From CAIVAT01 sp037133475 (GTDB lineage: Bacteria; Bacteroidota; Bacteroidia; Bacteroidales; FEN-979): a stretch of 64,000 nucleotides of DNA. The notes beneath the pieces were generated by a model that searched no databases, was not told the DNA's origin, and saw only the letters and a list, made by a program, of their open reading frames with translations. This document shows positions 60,711 to 64,000 of the stretch, piece after piece. How positions within the stretch are numbered: the first letter of the stretch is position 1; each line of letters begins with the position of its first letter. A program made the translations under genes and the position numbers. The stretch covers positions 1 to 64,000 of the forward strand of contig JBAXOB010000022.1 of NCBI GenBank assembly GCA_037133475.1, written 5' to 3'.

Positions 60711-62321
60711 ATGACTGAAGAAAAGACTCATCACCCTGAGCCAAGTTACCTTGTCAATACCGGAAAACACAAAGGCCTGATGTCGTGGCTTACCTCAACC
60801 GACCACAAGCGGATCGGGCTGATGTACATGTATGCCATGATGGTGTTCTTTATCGTAGGGGTACTGCTCGGCGAAATCATGCGGCTGGAACTGTTCCGGC
60901 CCGGTCAGCAATTTTACGGGCCCCAGGTGTATAACGGGCTCTTTACATTGCATGGCATCATCATGATCTTTACGGTGGTCATCCCGGGACTGGCCGCGGT
61001 GTTCGGAAATTTTTCGATGCCGATCATGATCGGCGCCAAGGATGTTGCCTTTCCAAGGCTTAACCTGTTTTCATTTTACCTTTACATCCTGGGAGCAGGT
61101 ATCGCGCTGACCTCCCAGTTCCTGGGCAACGGTCCCCCCGACACCGGATGGACGTTTTACGCCCCCTACAGCATCCAGACCCACACCAACGTGGTGGCCG
61201 CCGTGTTCGGCGCCTTTGTGCTGGGATTTTCATCGATCCTCACAGGGCTGAACTTCATCGTCACCATGCACCGCATGCGCGCCCCCGGCATGACCTTCTT
61301 CAAGATGCCGCTCTTTCCCTGGTCGCTCTATGCAACCGCCTGGATCCAGGTGCTGGCAACCCCCATCGTCGGGATCACCCTGCTGATGGTCATCGCCGAA
61401 CGATGGCTCCGCATCGGCTTCTTCGATCCCGCCCTGGGCGGCGATCCCGTGCTCTACCAGCATCTTTTCTGGATCTATTCCCACCCCGCCGTCTATATCA
61501 TGATCCTGCCGGCCATGGGGGTGATCACCGAAATCATACCGACCTTCTCGCAGCGACGCGTCTTCGGCTACAGGGCCATTGCCATCTCCAGCCTTGCCAT
61601 CGCGCTGGTGGGCTACTTTGTATGGGCACACCACATGTACACCTCCGGCATGAGCCCCACCGCCCGCTGGATCTTCTCACTGCTCACCTTCCTGGTCGCC
61701 GTTCCCAGCGCCATCAAGGTGTTCAACTGGGTGACCACCATGTATAAGGGCTCCATCGACCTGAAACCGCCCTTCCTATTCGCCCTCGGGTTTATCTTCC
61801 TCTTCATGATCGGCGGGATGACCGGGCTTACCCTGGGCGCCCTGGCAACCAACATCCACGTTCACGACACCGCTTACGTGGTGGCCCACTTCCACTATAT
61901 CGTCTTCGGAGGGGTCGGCTTTGCCTTCTTTGCCGCCATCCACTACTGGTATCCCAAGATGTACGGCAGGATGTACAACTTCAAACGTGCCAACTGGGCC
62001 TTCGGGTTCCTCTTCATCGGCTTCAACCTGCTCTATTTCCCGCAGTTCGTCATCGGGATCATGGGCATGCCCCGCCGGTATTACGACTACCTCCCGCAGT
62101 ACACCCTGGGGATGCAGCTCTCCTTCTTTGGCGGTATCCTCCTGCTTATCGGCATCATCCTCATGCTGACAAACCTCTTCAGCAAAAAAGGGGAAAAAGC
62201 CCCCGACAACCCCTGGGGCGGCCGCACCTGGGAGTGGACCATCCCTTCGCCCCCGCCGCTTGAAAACTTCGACGTGATGCCCGAAATGGGAGAAAATGAA
62301 ACCCCGTACGACTATAAGTAG
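60711..62321 (+). CDS. ctaD: Heme-copper oxidase subunit I, A2-type (536 aa)
   Basis: The catalytic subunit has all heme and copper ligands: LFTLHGIIMIF (heme a), FWIYSHPAVYIMILP (CuB His and the Tyr that cross-links), WAHHMYTSG (CuB His pair), and HDTAYVVAHFHYIVFGG (a3 and a ligands). The Tyr-Ser in WIYSHPAVY replaces the usual Glu of A1 oxidases, placing it in the A2 class as in caa3 oxidases. A K-channel-type lysine occurs in AVPSAIKVFNW. An ATG at 60666 would overlap SCO and lacks conservation; ATG 60711 (MTEEKTHHPEP) is chosen. Confidence 0.96.
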   Translation: MTEEKTHHPEPSYLVNTGKHKGLMSWLTSTDHKRIGLMYMYAMMVFFIVGVLLGEIMRLELFRPGQQFYGPQVYNGLFTLHGIIMIFTVVIPGLAAVFGNFSMPIMIGAKDVAFPRLNLFSFYLYILGAGIALTSQFLGNGPPDTGWTFYAPYSIQTHTNVVAAVFGAFVLGFSSILTGLNFIVTMHRMRAPGMTFFKMPLFPWSLYATAWIQVLATPIVGITLLMVIAERWLRIGFFDPALGGDPVLYQHLFWIYSHPAVYIMILPAMGVITEIIPTFSQRRVFGYRAIAISSLAIALVGYFVWAHHMYTSGMSPTARWIFSLLTFLVAVPSAIKVFNWVTTMYKGSIDLKPPFLFALGFIFLFMIGGMTGLTLGALATNIHVHDTAYVVAHFHYIVFGGVGFAFFAAIHYWYPKMYGRMYNFKRANWAFGFLFIGFNLLYFPQFVIGIMGMPRRYYDYLPQYTLGMQLSFFGGILLLIGIILMLTNLFSKKGEKAPDNPWGGRTWEWTIPSPPPLENFDVMPEMGENETPYDYK

Positions 62322-62397
62322 CCTGCAGCGGGATAACCGAATGAACAACAAGTAATTTGCCGGATTCGTAATTTAATTTCAAATATTAGTTAATCAT

Positions 62398-62991
62398 ATG
62401 GAACATCGCGACGACATTGGTGCAAAACTGGGCATGTGGGTCTTTATCTTTACAGAAATCCTGCTGTTCGGCGGTTTATTTTTAGTCTATGCGGTGATGC
62501 GGGGCAACTATTCGGCCGATTTCCATTCGGCTGCGCATCACCTGAATGCCTTTATCGGCACAATCAATACCCTCGTGCTGCTGATCAGCAGCGCGACCGT
62601 GGCCATGTCGATAACAGCCGTGCAGAAGGGCCACAACCGGTTTGCCGTCCTGCTGCTCTTCCTCACGCTGATCTGCGCCGCCGTCTTTATGGTCAACAAA
62701 TATTTTGAATGGGGACACAAGTTCTCGATCGGTCTCTACCCGGGCAGCGACCTGATGCTGACCATGAACCACGGCCAGGTAATGTTCTTCAGCCTCTACT
62801 TCTTCATGACAGGGCTGCACATGTTCCACCTTGTCGTCGGCGGCATCATCCTCACCATCGCCATGATCAAGGTCAACAACGGCACCATCAACAGCACGCG
62901 GTATGTGCTGCTAGAAAACGGCGGACTCTACTGGCATCTCGTCGACCTTATCTGGATCTTCCTCTTCCCGCTGCTCTACCTGATAACCTAG
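62398..62991 (+). CDS. ctaE: Heme-copper oxidase subunit III (197 aa)
   Basis: The five-helix short form of subunit III begins GAKLGMWVFIFTEILLFGGLFLVY, contains GHNRFAVLLLF and ends GGLYWHLVDLIWIFLFPLLYLIT, the typical terminal helix. The length fits the caa3-type version lacking the first two helices of the mitochondrial form. It follows subunit I with a 76-bp gap. Confidence 0.93.
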   Translation: MEHRDDIGAKLGMWVFIFTEILLFGGLFLVYAVMRGNYSADFHSAAHHLNAFIGTINTLVLLISSATVAMSITAVQKGHNRFAVLLLFLTLICAAVFMVNKYFEWGHKFSIGLYPGSDLMLTMNHGQVMFFSLYFFMTGLHMFHLVVGGIILTIAMIKVNNGTINSTRYVLLENGGLYWHLVDLIWIFLFPLLYLIT

Positions 62992-63068
62992 GCTGTCAGC
63001 CCGGAGGGACCACCTCAAGCTGGAAATGAATGTGCAATTCGTAATTTTTAACCCGTAATCAAATCAAA

Positions 63069-63353
63069 ATGGATACCGAAACTGTTCACATCACGCCATA
63101 CCGTACCTATGCCTGGGTGCTCGTCGCACTGCTTGCCTTTACCTTTCTGACCATTACCGTGACGTGGATCGACCTGTCGGCCCTGACGGTGTTTGTGGCC
63201 CTTACCATCGCCACCATCAAGGCAGGGGTGGTGCTGACCTACTTCATGCACCTGAAATTCGAATCGTCGCTCTTCCGCATCTTCGTGATCATGGTGCTGG
63301 CCATCTATGTGCTGGTCATCCTCTTCACCCTGTCGGATTATCTCTTCAGGTAA
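63069..63353 (+). CDS. ctaF: Heme-copper oxidase subunit IV, prokaryotic type (94 aa)
   Basis: The small protein has three predicted helices (about 14-34, 38-58, 72-92). The TIATIKAGVVLTYFMHLKFE segment in the second helix is the family hallmark. Its role is assembly or stability. It lies between subunits III and II. Confidence 0.88.
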   Translation: MDTETVHITPYRTYAWVLVALLAFTFLTITVTWIDLSALTVFVALTIATIKAGVVLTYFMHLKFESSLFRIFVIMVLAIYVLVILFTLSDYLFR

Positions 63354-63410
63354 GCCATGGGAATGGCGAAATAAACCAAATCTTTAAATTGTAACAAGTA
63401 ATTAATTCAT

Positions 63411-64000
63411 ATGGGTGCATCAAACTTTACTGAAGGAGTTGATCTGGCTTTCAAGGTCATTTTCGGAATCAGCCTGTTTTTCCTGGCAGGGATCACTACG
63501 GTGATGGTCTATTTTGTTTTCCGTTACAGCAGGAAACGACATCCGGCAGCCGAACAGATAAAGGATAACAATGTACTGGAGATCACCTGGATAACCATCC
63601 CGCTGATCCTGGTGCTGCTGATGTTTTATTTCGGATACGTGGCCTTCAGCCCGCAGCGCGTGGTTCCCAAGGATGCCATGGCCATCAACGTGATCGGCAA
63701 GATGTGGTTCTGGACCTTTGAATACGAAGGCGGAAAACAGTCGCCCGTCCTGGTGGTGCCCCTGAAGAAGGCGATCCTGCTGAACCTCCATTCCGACGAC
63801 GTGATCCACAGCCTCTATATCCCTGCCTTCCGTATCAAGGAGGATGTGGTTCCCGGGAAGAAAAACTACATGTGGTTCATCTCCCAACAGATCGGCGAAT
63901 ACGACATCCTTTGCACCGCCTACTGCGGACTGCGCCACTCCTACATGGAGACCAAGGCAAAGGTGGTGACGGAGGCCGAATACAAGGCCTGGCTTGCCGC
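63411..64000 (+). CDS. ctaC: Heme-copper oxidase subunit II, CuA domain (3' end outside window)
   Basis: About 197 residues are visible. Two helices (about 14-35 and 57-78) are followed by the cupredoxin CuA domain: DDVIHSLYIPAF (first His) and CTAYCGLRHSYM (C-x3-C-x3-H-x2-M, a complete CuA set). Whether a cytochrome c domain is fused at the C-terminus, as in caa3 enzymes, cannot be seen. The placement of subunit II after IV differs from the common II-I-III-IV order. Confidence 0.94.
   Translation, partial: MGASNFTEGVDLAFKVIFGISLFFLAGITTVMVYFVFRYSRKRHPAAEQIKDNNVLEITWITIPLILVLLMFYFGYVAFSPQRVVPKDAMAINVIGKMWFWTFEYEGGKQSPVLVVPLKKAILLNLHSDDVIHSLYIPAFRIKEDVVPGKKNYMWFISQQIGEYDILCTAYCGLRHSYMETKAKVVTEAEYKAWLA

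Noticed and set aside
1..64000. tRNA, rRNA or transposase genes
   Set aside because: None recognised on either strand.

Overview
The window comes from a Bacteroidota bacterium, probably of the Bacteroidales/Marinilabiliales type. The evidence is consistent: one C-terminal type A secretion-sorting domain (T9SS) and one gliding-motility (type B) sorting domain, SprB-type adhesin repeats, a DUF5686/carboxypeptidase-regulatory-like outer-membrane protein, the guaB plus three SurA/PpiC-type chaperone genes, and several promoters of the Bacteroidota -33/-7 form (TTG, 19-21 bp, TAnnTTTG). Almost all genes look chromosomal and housekeeping. I saw no tRNA, rRNA, CRISPR array, phage or transposase gene.

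Layout. 1-4328: two large secreted repeat proteins on the minus strand, the first running off the left edge. 4329-11462: a signalling block with a 1502-aa multi-PAS/GAF histidine kinase, a receiver-kinase hybrid and a convergent LuxR-type response regulator. 11800-15215: a POT peptide transporter, a YhcC-type radical SAM protein and a GPP34 (GOLPH3/Vps74-like) protein. 15294-18802: the phosphate ABC transporter pstSCAB. 18877-25636: guaB, three periplasmic folding factors and a MoxR ATPase. 25783-27273: a membrane-anchored seven-heme cytochrome c. 27679-31084: a T9SS cargo protein, a cyclophilin and a LEA-type lipoprotein. 31094-35389: carAB. 35489-42386: a GH38 mannosidase, a GH29 fucosidase and a type B T9SS cargo protein. 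42726-52144: glyA, sixA, ppk1, a DivIC-like protein, priA, pfkA and a THUMP methyltransferase. 52658-55174: a DUF5686 outer-membrane protein. 55329-64000: an aerobic respiratory cluster.

The respiratory cluster is the most interesting system. A Tat-exported ferredoxin-like FeS protein, an NrfD/ActC-like membrane protein and a membrane-anchored monoheme cytochrome c sit directly upstream of SCO, and of subunits I, III, IV and II of an A2-type heme-copper oxidase. No cytochrome bc1 genes and no molybdopterin-type or pentaheme subunit of alternative complex III are visible. The three-gene module is therefore a candidate minimal menaquinol:cytochrome c oxidoreductase feeding the oxidase; this is inference from gene content.

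Non-coding structure is unusually rich. A 43-bp sequence occurs twice, in opposite orientations, upstream of the sensor kinase (5011-5053) and of SCO (59825-59867), with two mismatches. Two octamer microsatellites built on GGAATGCR/GGAATGCT begin exactly at the stop codons of glyA and of the NrfD-like gene, and a related heptamer array lies upstream of the type B T9SS gene. REP-like hairpins and an imperfect long inverted repeat occupy 52145-52657. A perfect 18-bp FNR/CRP-like palindrome lies between the seven-heme cytochrome and the T9SS gene.
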